A DNA stretch of 64,000 nucleotides, taken from Phyllostachys edulis (lineage: Eukaryota; Streptophyta; Magnoliopsida; Poales; Poaceae). The stretch is taken from NCBI GenBank assembly GCA_036346405.1, contig CM070548.1, forward strand, positions 90,036,088 to 90,100,087, given 5' to 3'. Made by a program: the position numbers and the translations under genes. Below, in pieces: positions 21,910 through 33,602 of this stretch. A model generated the notes under the pieces. The model had not been told where the DNA came from. It did not search any database and saw nothing but the letters and a program-made list of their open reading frames with translations. Position 1 is the stretch's first letter, and every line of letters begins with the position of its first letter.

Positions 21910-22985
21910 CTAAGGGTAGAACTTCCGGAGGCTCTTTATATTCCAGGTGTGGCCCAGCTGGTTTCCCTCCGGCGTCGCGATGCGGAAGGTACTCGCCCTT
22001 GTTGTGCCGGTAACAACGTATGGCCCTTCCCATTTGGACTCTAGCTTGCTAATTGTAGCTTGGTTTGTGGTTTGCTTCAGGACCAAATCGCTTGGGGCGA
22101 GGTGGTGGGCCCTGACATTTTTGTTGTATGCCCGGGCGACCCCTTCGCTATACCTTGTCATGGTTGAGATGGCCTGCAGGTGTTGTTCCTCGAGGAGGTC
22201 GAGAGAGAGCTCTCGTCACGCCGGGTCTGCCTGGGCTGTGGCTTGGTAGGAACCGACAGCAAACTCCGCTGGCATCATGGCCTCATCGCCAAAGAGAAGC
22301 TTGAACAGGGAGAAATCTGTGGCCCTGGTAGGCGATGTGCGTAGTGCCCATAGAGCTTTTTGGAGCTCTTCGGGCCATAGTCCCTTAGGAAGGCCTACGA
22401 GGCGTTTCTTTAACCCATCCAAGAGGTTGCCGTTGGCTCGTTCGACAGCTCTGTTGGACTCTAGGTGCCCGACAAACGCGAAGCATAATGTTATGCCCAG
22501 GTCTTTGCAAAACGTTCGGAAGGGCTGGGAATCGAACTGTGTTCCGTTGTCGGTGACGATGTCTCGTGGCACGCCGTATCGGCAAATAATGTTCTTCCAG
22601 GTGAACCGCTGGGCAGCTGCGGTAGTGATCTTGGCGACTAGCTCCGCTTCGACCCATCTGGAGAAGTACTCGATGGCGACGAATGCGAACCGGAGGTTGC
22701 TCTTGGCCGCAGGGTACGGTCCGATGATGTCTAGTCCCCACCGTGCGAAGGGCCTAACCGGTGGTAGGGGTTGTAGAGGCGGTCTTGGTGCATTCGGGTT
22801 CTGGCCAGCCGGGCACCTCTCGCAATCTTTGGGCGAGGTCTCTACGCGTCTCGGAGTGTTGTTGGCCAGTAAAATCCTTGGCGAAACGTCCTCCCTACGA
22901 GGCCCCGGTGCGCCTGATGCGCGCCGCATAGGCCTTCGTGGATGTCTTTAAGGAGGGACTAACCTTCCTTCTGTGATACACAGCG
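21910..22985 (-). pseudogene. Gypsy integrase
   Basis: Minus strand, continuing from RNase H. The zinc-binding start reads IHEGLCGAHQAHRGL, FYWPT, then CERCPAGQ. The core shows WGLDIIG (first Asp), VTDNGTQF (second Asp) and AVERANG (Glu), followed by RTSPTRATDFSLFKLLFGDEA. The C-terminal part (KWEGPYVVTGTT, TWNIKSLRKFYP) is in the same frame after a TGA at 22216-22218. Another stop lies near 22840, and the join from RNase H is frame-shifted. In the family the enzyme inserts the cDNA into the genome. The active-site triad survives, but the nonsense changes inactivate this copy. Confidence 0.88.
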
Positions 22986-23900
22986 AAGGAAGGGGGCGCA
23001 GACACCCCCCTTGTACAGCTCTCTGGAGACCATGTAGTAGTTCTTTGCTTGGCAACGAAGGCGCTTTGCTTCGGTCGGGTCCTCCGATTCTTCACCGGTG
23101 AGGTACTTGATAATGATATCTCGCCAATCCGCCGCAGGCGTCGGGTCCTTCGTAGGCAGAGTAAGCACTAGGCGTGCCACCCCTTGTGCTTTGGGCGGAG
23201 CCCCTTGTGCTTCGGGTGTAGCCCCTTGTGCTTCAAGTGGAGCCCCTTGTTCTTCGAGTGCAGCCCCTTGTGCTTCGGACGCGGCAGACGATTTTGTGAG
23301 CACTTCGTAGAACACTTCCGCGGGAGACCCCTCGCCTACACTTGCCATCTTTGCCAACCTATCTGCTGCCTCATTATTAAATCTAGGGATCGCTTGGATG
23401 GTAATACCGAGGAAATGATTCGCCGCTTCATGCACCGTGGCCAGGTAATGGGTCATCTCGGGGCACCTCATCACGAATGTCTTGTCGAAGTGACCTGCCA
23501 CGAGGTGAGAATTACTTTTGATGAGGATGCGCTTTGCTCCCAGGGCTTTCGCGTTGCGAAGGCCAAGTAGCAGTGCTTCGTACTCCGAGGCGTTGTTTGT
23601 TGTCAGAAAGTCGAGGCGAGCTGCATGTGTTGCAGTTCGTCCATCTGGGGAAACCAAAATGGCCGCGGCGCCAGCTTCGACGGCGCACCACGACCCGTCT
23701 GTGTACATTGTCCATGGTGCCTCGATTGCGGCGGAGGTGTTCTCTTCTGCATGCGGTGTCTACTCGGCCACGAAGTCCGCGAGGGACTACGACTTGATGG
23801 CCGCTCTTGCGGCGAAGGTGACGTTGAATGGCGCCAGCTCGGTCGCCCACTTGCCTACTCAGCCCGAGGCATCTTTGTTCCGTAGCTCAATGCTAGCGGG
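22959..23900 (-). pseudogene. Gypsy RNase H and linker
   Basis: Minus-strand frame 23708-22959 starts MYTDGSW (first catalytic Asp), then NNASEYEALLLGL (Glu) and NNEAADRLAKMA (last Asp). The site that normally reads GDSQLV is SNSHLV here, so one metal-binding Asp is lost. After the domain, 23320-23170 encodes a run of seven-residue repeats of the EAQGAPL type, about five copies. The linker then continues LYKGGVCAPFLRCV toward integrase. In active elements the enzyme removes RNA from RNA-DNA hybrids. 23709-23900 carries the preceding linker with stops. Confidence 0.85.
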
Positions 23901-24176
23901 TAGGATGTCCGGACTGTGATGGGGTGCACCAAAAATAGTATTTGGAGCTTTCGGCGAAGCCATGAGCAAGCGTCGCCCGACTTCTCGAGCTCTGTGTGCG
24001 GGTTTGGCCCCTGTAGGGCCTCGGGGCGTAGTATATTGGTATTTGCCGTTGCACTCTTGGACAAGAACCGCACTCACCGATGACGGCGTAGCGGCGATGT
24101 ACAGCAGAAGATTCATGCCACCTGGGCTAGTCGAGCTTAGCGACTCATAAAGTATTGTTTGAGGTCCTCGAATGCT

Positions 24177-24990
24177 TTACGGCATTGAAACATCCATGAG
24201 AATGGCTCTGTTAGGGAGTGTTTTGAAACAGCGAGACCCTCTTGGCCGGCGGGGCGAGGCACTAAGGGCGGCGATGTAGCCTATCAATTTTTGCACTTCA
24301 CGGGCGTTGTGAGGGGGCTTCATCTCTTGGATGGCCCTGGTTTTCTCGGGGTTGGCTTCAATGCTCCTTTCCGACACGAGGAAACCCAGGAGTTTGCCCG
24401 CCTTCACGCTGAACACACACTTTTCCAGATTGAGCTTTATTCCCTCCGCCTGGAGGTTGGCGAAGGTTTCTCAGAGGTCCTTTGCGTGCGTTCCCGCAAG
24501 CTTGCTCTTGATCACTATGTCGTCAACATACGCTTCTACATTGCGGCCCAGCTGGTTGGCTAAAACCTTCGCAATGAGGCGGGCGAACGTTGCCCCCGCA
24601 TTTTTGAGGCCGAAGGGCATGCATTTGTAGCAATATGTTCCTACGGGGGTGATGAACGCAGTTTTTGGTTTGTCTTCTTCGGCCATGTGCACTTGGTGGT
24701 AACCAGAGTAGGCGTTGAGGAAGTTCATGAGCTCCCAGCCCGAGGTAGTGTCCACCAGCTGGTCGATGCGGGGTAGAGAGAAATCGTCCTTGGGGCATGC
24801 TTTGTTGAGGTCAGTGAAGTCGACGCACATGCGCCATTTACCTATCTCCTTCTTGATGAGGACGGGGTTGGCTAGCCACTCCGAGTACTTGATCTCGCGG
24901 ATGACCCCCCTTTTAGTAGCTTTACAATCTCTTTCTTTGCCGCTTGCGGTGATTAGTGATTTATCTGTAGGAGCTTTTGTTTCTTAGGCG
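24177..24990 (-). pseudogene. Gypsy reverse transcriptase
   Basis: Minus strand: MCVDFTDLNKACPKDDFSLP, RIDQLVDTTSG, FLNAYSGYHQV, KTAFITPVGTYCY, MPFGLKNAGATF, AYVDDIVIKSK. After a stop at 24471 it continues FANLQAEGIKLNLEKCVFSV, GKLLGFLVSERSIEANP and MKPPHNAREVQKLIG. The YVDD pair is kept, but the first catalytic Asp of the FLDAYSGYHQ motif is Asn (GAC to AAC), so the polymerase could not work. The fingers and thumb order matches Tat-lineage elements. Confidence 0.9.
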
Positions 24991-25533
24991 TCGCATAAAC
25001 CCGCGCTAGCCGTGCTCGATTGTTCCCGTGCTTACGCCGGGAGGTCCTCGGCCCCTGGCGAAGGCATCGCATTGTTGCGGAGCACCTTGAGATTGTGTCG
25101 CATGCCAGCCGCTGGAGGTCAGGCAGAGGGCCACCGTCTTTTTCGGTGAGTCGTCCTTAGGGAGATTCTTTGGATCCGCACAGGGTCTATGCTTTAGTGC
25201 CCGCCTTCGCCAGCGGTGGCGCTACTTGATCTTTGTCGATAGCGGTGTGGGCGTGTCGGTGAGGATAGAGCACGGGCTCTATATGTCTTGCGAGGTCTTG
25301 ATCTCCTCGAATCGTGACGATGCCCTCCAGGGCGGGGAGCTTCATGCATAGATAATTGTGGTGAGCTATCGGGCCGAAGGTATTGAGCGTGCCCCGGCCA
25401 AGGATTGCATTGTACTAGTAGGCCATTTGGACCACATCGAATGTGACGACCTCGGTTTGGGATGCGAAGTCATCGCTGAATGTGACAGGTAGGTTGATCT
25501 GGCCTAGGGCCGTCACGGGGCTTCCTCCAAAGC
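24991..25533 (-). pseudogene. Protease-to-RT linker of the gypsy, degenerate
   Basis: Lies between the protease and RT pieces on the same strand. No frame stays open and I recognise no motif. It is placed here by position. Confidence 0.5.
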
Positions 25534-26264
25534 CTAGCAGGGGTATGCCCGAGGGTTCAGGCGATCCCGGGGGATCATCATCTTGTCGAAGGCGTCCACG
25601 AACAGGAGGTCCACCGAGCTCCCCCCGTCGACGAGGACGTGCCTCACCTCAAAATCCGCAATGTTGGTGGAAATGACGAGGGGATCCTGGTGTGGAAAAT
25701 ACACCCCGCAGGCATCCTCGGGTCCGAAGGATATGGGTATCTCAGCGTAGCGAGGCGGGCTGGACACGGGATACGTTGCCACATGGTGGATTTGCCGGAC
25801 ATACGCGCGCCGCTGTCTTTTCAAAGGCATACCGAGCGAGGATCCTCCGGTGATCATGCTAATGACCCTCTGGTGGTGCTCGGCCTGGCCTCCTTCTATG
25901 CGGGGTCTTGGTGGTGGTGCGGGGAGCCGATTGTTAGTTCCTCTCTTATTATCGGGCTCGGTTGGTTGCTCGCGGTGCATGTAGTCCTGCATAGCGGCGA
26001 TGGTGCGGCATTCGCTGGTGGTGTGCGTTCCTTCGTCATGGAGGTCGCAAAATGGGGTGGGTCTTCCTCTGTGATTATCTTGGTGGCGGCATGTGTTTAC
26101 CAGCGTCTCGCCCGCGACCTCGGCCCAGCGACCTCGCGTCTTCCTCGCCGGTAGGTAGCACCGTCCACATGGTATACTCCGGCCCTTCTGGCGATAATCG
26201 CCCGGCGGCAGCGGGTGTCGGTCGGGGTGGTATTGGCGCTTCTTCGAAAGCGTTGTGGCGCCCG
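25534..26264 (-). pseudogene. 3' end of gag and aspartic protease of the gypsy
   Basis: One long minus-strand frame. It holds a gag zinc-finger-like motif (FCDLHDEGTHTTSECRTI), a basic/Pro-rich stretch, RVISMITGGSS, YAEIPISFG and then VRHVLVDGGSSVDLLF, the protease active site of this lineage (D-GGSS). The protease cuts the gag-pol polyprotein in active elements. Upstream the frame ends at the border of a 12-kb insertion at about 26265; the rest of gag is at 38156-39067. Codons 26265-26298 belong to the inserted unit. Confidence 0.85.
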
Positions 26265-28111
26265 TGTCATTACCCCAAGGGTAATCACACTTAGGCATCT
26301 GAATTACTATTCGTTTGCTCGAGAAACTCTTGCTCCCACGAATAGTAAGCCTTTACGAGTCACAGTTGAGAACAATAAGATAAGCGTACATTTTATTCGA
26401 TATATATACGCAAGGCTAGGATTCTTAGTACAAGTATTACACAGTTACCAAAAGGAACTACTCCGCTTTTCTCGCCAACCCCGAAGTCTCGGCCTTCTAT
26501 TCGTCCCACGAGTCACATAAGGCGCCACCCTCGCCCTGGCCTCCGTAGTCGATCCCTTCTCCTCCAGCAGCTGCGTCGGTACCTGCAAGTCCGTCATCCC
26601 ACTCGGGAGAGTTCATTTGGACTAGGATCTACAAAGGAGAATACTAACAAGGTTGAGTACGAATGTACTCAAACAAGCATTAATAACAAAGAATGCCTTT
26701 GGATGGTAGCTCTGGTTGTTATCACATTTTCTAAGTCATCTTATTTTTGAAAATAATTTATTAAAACATTAGGTGGCAAATTTTATCTGAAAACACTACT
26801 TATTACTCGAGAGAGAAGAAAGACCCCGGTGGTTCCGTAGACTCAATTCGGAGGCGGCATGAATTCATGATTTTGCATAGCCTTCTTGAGCTTTGTACCA
26901 CTTTACCCATAGTTATTACGAGCTCTAAATGAGCAGGGTCCCTGCATTTCCTTTGATCGGGTTCGAGTCGAGAATCTGAGCGTTTTCGAGTTCGTGATCA
27001 AGTCTCCACCCATTACTTTACAGTCGGTCTTGATTTAGTCATCTTCTTGACCTCGTCATACACCGAGTTCGATAGCGTTGGTTGAGGCGGCCATCGTCCG
27101 TGCTCAACACTCCTCCTTGGGCGGCGCGCCAGAGCCCAAACACTCCAATGTGTCCCGTTGTGGAGAATCTTAATTACGTAACTAGGTAGCATTTTACCTT
27201 GCAAAGCGGGAAAATGGTTGGTACTGAATTTACGGTTTCAGACCGAGCAAGAGTTTTGTTTGTCCTTATATTATAATCATATGTAAAAAGGGGCCCACCT
27301 CTTACCTCTTACCTCATCATCATCATCGTCGTCGTCGTGTTTCTCCTGCTAGGGCCCCCTTTTACCCACATATTAATTCTCATTTCTTTCTTTCTTTCTC
27401 ATTCTCATTTCTTTCATATTCATCTTAATCATTTTCATCTCATTCATTGATTTAGGTTTTGAGAAAACAATTTTGATGCAATAATGCAATATACGGTTTA
27501 CATTTAAACTAACTATGTTTTTGTTCAAGAGGATAGCTTGCCTGTGGAGTTATAGGAAAGATTGGCGTCGATGAAACTTTGATCAACTGCTACCGTCGGT
27601 GCTGGTTTGTCCTCTGTAGCAACACGGTGGCACGAATAATAATATAAATAAATACATGGTTGATTTTGAGTGATATTATGCATACATAAGTTAGAGGCTT
27701 CTAGTTTGTTAGCACAATTTTAATTGAATAAACATTTTTCGAGATCTATACTAAGTTAGCACTCCACAAAATAATCATTCTCTGCAGCAGCACTCGATCG
27801 ACAACCCGCGGTCCACGCTTAGCTGATTACACTATAGAATTAAATAGCTTACACTACCCGAATAAATAATCGCGATGCACAAGATTCGCTACACAAGCTA
27901 GTTATTTTATTAATAATAGAATTAACAACTAATCGATCTATCTAGCAATTTTAATTCACAGGTTAATTGCAGATTAGTTAATAGACGAGATCTAGGTTCA
28001 GTTATTTAGCAACAATACTCTAAACATCTAACCGCTAATTAACTACTAAAAGCTACTGATTAAACACAACAACGCGACAAATAAATGCAGGCTACCAAAT
28101 CCTATTTCCTT

Positions 28112-31100
28112 TGTAACATCCCGTTTCCTTTAAGTTTTTGCCAAGTTTTCCAAAATAAAAGTAACCATTTGGCTTTATTGAGAATCCAAAGCAACACGAT
28201 ATTTTGAAAATTTGGAGAGTTCAAGCTGGAATTAATCCAACCTTAACTAAGCTCTTTGTTGGTGTTCCTTGCGGTTGTGGCTCTCCGTTGTGTCTTCTTG
28301 CCCTTGAAACATTGGTTCTCAAAGCCTCTCTGTGTGCCCCTGGCTTGTCTCTTCTCTTTTAACTTCTTTTGTTGGTTTAAATCTCTTTGAGACCCAGATC
28401 TCTCTCTCTCTCTCTCTCTCTTCTCCCCTCTGTTACCGTACACCTTGCTTGGGGGGTTTCTGATAGAGACCAGCTCAGGTTTGTGTTTCAAAACCTCTTT
28501 GGTCTCTCCAAGCCACGCTTGGCTTTGCTTCTTTTGGACCTCCCCGTGGACTTCTCCACGCTCTCTTGGAACCCCTGAGTTCTCTTGGGCGCTCCAGAGT
28601 TTCTCTGGACCTCCCAGTGCCCTTTTGGGAGCTTCCTAGACCTCCTCATGGCTATTTGGACATCCCTTGTGTTCAAATAGACCTCCCTTCGTCCCTACAT
28701 ACCTTTCTTTGTCCTACGGACCTCCTCGGCGTCCTTTAAGACCTCCCATTGTTGAGATCTGGCCGTTAGGACCTCCTCTCTGGAGATCCTAGCCGCACAG
28801 ACCTCCCCTTGTTGAGATCTGGCCGTTAGGACCTCCTCTCTGGAGATCCTAGCCGCACAGACCTCCCCTTGTTGAGATCTGACCGTTAGGACCTCCTCTC
28901 TGGGGATCCTAGCCGCACAGACCTCCCCTTTGTTGAGATCTGGCCGTTAGGACCTAGCCGTCTAGGTCCTCCCTTCGTTGGATCTGAAGGTTCCGACCTC
29001 CTTAGGTCCAAGACCTCCTTAGCACTTGGACCCCGCGTTGGCCCCGCGGTCATATAAGCAAGGCTTTGCCTTCCTCGCTTAGGACCGTCCGATGTTGTTG
29101 GATGGCCCGATTCTAAGAACACGTTCGCTTGGTCCCAAGCGTCCCTTTTCTCCTAACCGTCCGATTTAAATCGAGGCGGCCTAGTCTCTGATGCATTACG
29201 CTCGGTCAAAACGGCCCCTTGTTTTTCGCCATTCGATCTTGATCGGCGGCTCAACTTTGGAGAGTAACGTTTGGATGGTCGAGCGTTCCTTTCCTTCTGG
29301 ACCGCTTGGAATTCAATCGAGCGGCTGCTTTCTTCTTAGCGTTTTCCTTTGTTCTCAGGACCTCTTCCTGGCTGTTTTGCAAGGACCACCTCCTCGATCC
29401 TTGCTGGTCTTTTGTAAAGATCACCCTCCTAAACCAGAATATCCCTACTCGTCAGGACCTCCCCTGCACCCTTTGATCTGGACCGTTGAGGTCTTCCCCT
29501 TTGAGATCTTGACCGTTAGATCTCCCTTTTGGAGATCTACTCGTCAGGACCTCCCCTGCACCCTTTGATATGGACCGTTGAGGTCCTCCCCTTTGAGATC
29601 TTGACCCTTAGACCTCCCTTGTACAGATCTGAGTGTCAGGACCTCCTCGTTGTGAGCTTTGAGGGCCTTTTGTCCAGGACCTCCTCTTGAGTCCTTGGAC
29701 CTCCTGTCCAGGACCTCCCCCTCTGAGTGTCTTGGACCTCTTCCCAGGACCTCACCGTGTTTTTTGGTGGAGATGACCCTTGCGGTGGGGCCACCTCTTT
29801 GACCAGTGGTGCACCCTTTTGACTGGCCCCACTTGCGGCTTCTCTCCACCTTGTAATTGTGCTCTTGCCTCGAACTCTGTGCGCATTTAATAGGTGTCGG
29901 GTCACATTAAATGCGATCACATCTGAGTACTATTAAATTCTTTTAGGGCAAGCCACGCCCTAGTTGCCCGATTGCCAACCGTCCTTTGAGCTTCCTTGTG
30001 GTGCGCTCCACCAACTCTGGCTATATATAGCACAGGCGGGCAAGCCTTTGTAACTTTGTTGCTCATTTCTTCCTTGTCTCCCCCACTGGTTTCCTCCTTG
30101 CAGAGACCTCCCTAGGAGCTCGTTGAATTTGTCTTTGAGTTTCTTAGTTTTCCTTTCTTCTTTGAGTTAGTTTGTGTTCCTTGGAGTGTTTTGAAGTTCT
30201 TTGGCTTAGGGTGGTTTTGCTTATTTGGTTTTCTTATGAGCGTGTAGATCACGAGTTTGAGAGACCTTGGACCCGACTCTCTCTCTGGAAGGCTCTCCTT
30301 TGCTTGACCAAGGCAAGCCATAGACCTCCTTTTGATCATTTTGAACCTAGTTTTGCAAATGTATTTTGATTTTACTTTATCATGCATGGCTATGTTTATA
30401 AGAAAAGGTTTGGGCGTAGTTACTTTCCTACTTCTTTGTTATGCCTCCTTTGTTCTTTGTCCTTATCATGTTGTCATGTTCATCTTGTGAGCCCTAGGAT
30501 GGTTATTTAGTTGGTATTTCTTGTTACATGCCAACATGGGGCAATGGAGTCTTTATAGCCTTGCGTAGAAAGCGTGGTTGAATGTATCATGTTTCATCTC
30601 TTATAATCTTGTCTAATGACTTATGAATGTGTGGTTGGTACCCTTTGTTGGCGACTATGGCGGGATGCCTAAATTTGTGTTGACTATAGTGTGAGACCAC
30701 TTGATTAAAAGCTGTTGTGCCAAGGTGGGTGGTCTTTTGGCAAGGAGTAATTACAAAAGGTTTATTTGAGGCAAGAAGGCGGGGAAGTGAGTGGCGGGTG
30801 TTATGCACATTTGGGTTTGTGGAAGTCTTGCCTTAGCACAATTAAAGACTTTACTTTGTGTCTGTTGATCAGGCCAAGCGATTGCAACCACAAGATCATT
30901 TTATGGGAATAGTGCAGAATTTGAATAATTAGCAATGAGGTGGCTTGAAATTTGTTGTGGTTGGCGTGTGATTCGTTGGCGCAGAGGGCACCCATAACCT
31001 ATGATTTCTAGACCACGGGAGGATTGCGAAACCTTAGCGAGGCAGCCCAAGTCAGTTCAAAGCTTTGTAAAGGCCTTGCTGCGCTCTCTAGGCTGCTCAC

Positions 31101-32322
31101 ATTAGGAAGTGAGCAAGGGTGGCCGGAACCCGTCCGCTAGAATATCGTGGATTATGGGTAAGTTGTACACCTCTGCGAGTGTAAGATCTATTCGAATAGC
31201 CAAGTCCTTGGTCATGGACATGCTTTCGGTGAAAATGGTGCAAGGGGTAGTTGTTTGAAATTTGTGCCCTTTGGACACTTGACGAGGTGCCTTGGCTTTG
31301 CCTCGAAGAGACCTTGGCGGCTCTAGAGGGGCGGGGTTGGCTCAGTGGTGGTCAGGTGGTTCGGACCTCTGGAGTGGGTGCTCTAGAGTGGGTTTTGGGT
31401 GAGGACCTGGCCACTGGTGTGACCAGACCTCCCACATTTTTGTTGTGGATGTGAGTTGGTGCTCCCTCCACTTTTTCAATCATCAATCTATTATGTACTA
31501 TGGTTTTACCTTGCTGCTTTTCAATCTATTATTGTTATTATTGTCAAAATTTGGCTTTGCGCAAACTAACCATACAGCTCTCACTTGGTAAGCCCTTGCA
31601 TGAATATTATTGCATAATTGCTCTCTGTGACTTCTTGAGTACATTCAAAGTACTCATGGATTAAATACTGTGTCCATGATTATGAGGATGATCAAGTGCG
31701 AGGCGGTCTGAGACCTCTTTGAGGAGGAGTTCTTGACGACTAAAAGGCGCCTAGGGCGTCCTCCACCGCTGACTGTGGTGCTTGTTGGATGTTTGTGCTT
31801 CGCTTTTGGTGTTGGAGCCTTAGAGCTCCTTGTTGCAGTTGTAAGTTCTTCTTTGGTTTTGTAAGCCCTCGATGGCGAGACCTCTTGTTAACAAGCTTGA
31901 CCATAAGGTCTGTTATATAAAGTTTAATTTATGCCTTCATCTTTGTTTGACCTCGTGGTTGTGATATTAGCTTGTGTTCTTGTGTGAGCTAGCTCTGTTG
32001 TCACAGGACTAGCTCGGATGCAGGGGTAGGACCTCGGGATGTCCTCGGGACTTAGCACAGGGAGGTCTGTCGGACCTCTCTAGTGATGTACTGGAGGTGT
32101 TCTGGGGTTGCGGGCCAAGACCTCCGGGGAGGTCTTGAAGATCTCCTAGGAGGTCAGTGGCGGGCCAAGACCTCCAGGAGGTCTTGAAGACTTCCTGGGA
32201 GGTCCTGGCAGACCTCCTCGGGAATGCACCGTGCGGTGCTACCACTCCTTTCCGTGGTGGCTCCATGGCCTTAAAAAAAGTCTCCGGACCTCCTACGGTG
32301 CATCACAGGGTGGGACGTCACA
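28112..32322 (+). mobile_element. Solo LTR, 4.2 kb
   Basis: It begins TGTAACATCCCG and ends GGGACGTCACA. Flanks TCCTT (28107-28111) and TCCTC (32323-32327) are a target duplication with one change. A TATA box (GGCTATATATAGC) lies near 30019, so transcription would start near 30050 on the plus strand. No internal region is present. The LTR is full of GACCTCC words and carries the shared block ending CTATTCGAATAG (31156-31222). Confidence 0.82.
28741..28951. repeat. 60-bp tandem repeat in the solo LTR, 3.5 copies
   Basis: 28741-28800, 28801-28860 and 28861-28920 are nearly identical; a half copy follows. Each contains GTTGAGATCTGGCCGTTAGG and GAGATCCTAGCCGCACAG. It lies upstream of the TATA box. 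Confidence 0.92.
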
Positions 32323-33602
32323 TCCTCCCTAATCAACTTTCTAATTTCTACCCTCCCCTAATCTCTCTCTCTCGATCTCACTCACCCACTCGGCTGGACC
32401 TCTACACACGCGCACACACAGCATCCACAAACCCACTGCCTTATCTCCTTCCCCAACACACCTCACTCCTCACTCTCCCATCTCTCTCTCTCTCTCTTCT
32501 CACCACAAACCTTGAGAAACTCCTAGCTCAGTTCGACCCGACCTAGAAACTCGCCCTCGCCCGTGCTGTGCCGCGTCAGGTCCCCAATTCCGCCACGACG
32601 GCGTGTCCGCGCCTTCCTCCAGTGCGTCGCGTCCTTGGCGCCTCCTGCGCGCCGAAACACGCCTCGGCCGCTCCGCTTCGGTTGGCTCTGGTCATCAGTG
32701 CCTTGCTTGCTCTGCGTCGTCTCGCCTCCTGATGCAGCAGCTCACAGAACCGCCGGCGGCAGCGTCGCCTCGCCACTTATGTCCTCCGGGTCCGCCGCCT
32801 CACGCTAGTGCTCGCGTGCGCGCCTCCGTCGCCACCGCGAGCCCAGTCTCCTGCCTCCCTCGGCTCCCGCGCCCTCTGGCGCTCCTCCTCGGCGGGCAAA
32901 GGCAGCGCCGCCTCGGCACGCGCCTCCTCGTGTTGGCTCGGCAGGCTGCTGTTGCCTGCGCCATCGCTGAGCCTCGGCTCGGTCCAGATACTAAGGTTAA
33001 ACTCACCCTACTCTCCTCTCTACTCCTCCCTATTGCTCTGCGATGATTCTTGAGGCCGAGAGTTATAAATGCTAGTGAGGAATGATGGATGTACATGTGC
33101 ATGGGTGAATGGCAAGGTGGTTGTGGGGAAATGGGTGGTTACCTCTGTTGGTTTTGTGGGTTTTGGGAAAGATGGTGATGCTAGTTGGGCGGTCATGGAG
33201 CTCCTTGGTGCTCTTGATCCTCCCAGTTCTTGTCATTGTCGGTATTTGTCTGAGTGGCCGTCGATGGCTCAACGCCATCATGCTTGCCACCCTTGCTCTC
33301 GATGCTGCCCTCCTTCCTAGCTCTCCGGCTCCTTGGCTCCCCTGGCTTGCCTCCCTTGCTTCTTGCTTGATGTGCTCTGGTTGTCGCTTGGCTTCTTGGC
33401 CTTGGGTTGGTCTCTGGTGGAAGGAAGTGGAGAATCTCCTCTCTTGGTCCTTGCCTTACCTTGTGCTATGCTTCCTTGGTTGTCTTCGGCTGTGGGTGGA
33501 AATGGTGCCTTATGTTGGCTTCGGTTGGGGGGATGAATGAGGCTGTTGGTTGGGGAGGATGAAAGGTGTAGTGCTAGCTTTGCTTGGCTTGGGATGAGTT
33601 TG

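Noticed and set aside
20837..21913. Three overlapping plus-strand frames of 289-358 codons and a 186-codon minus-strand frame
   Set aside because: They are the 68-bp tandem array read in each phase, with no start context or domain. Kept as a repeat and as a finding, not as genes.
28401..28424. CT microsatellite here and at 32484-32500
   Set aside because: Ordinary short simple repeats inside LTR leaders; nothing further to say.
32560..33540. Possible GC-rich host exons with many open frames
   Set aside because: No domain on either strand. The segment is flanked by two solo LTRs and belongs to the LTR-like unit split by them.
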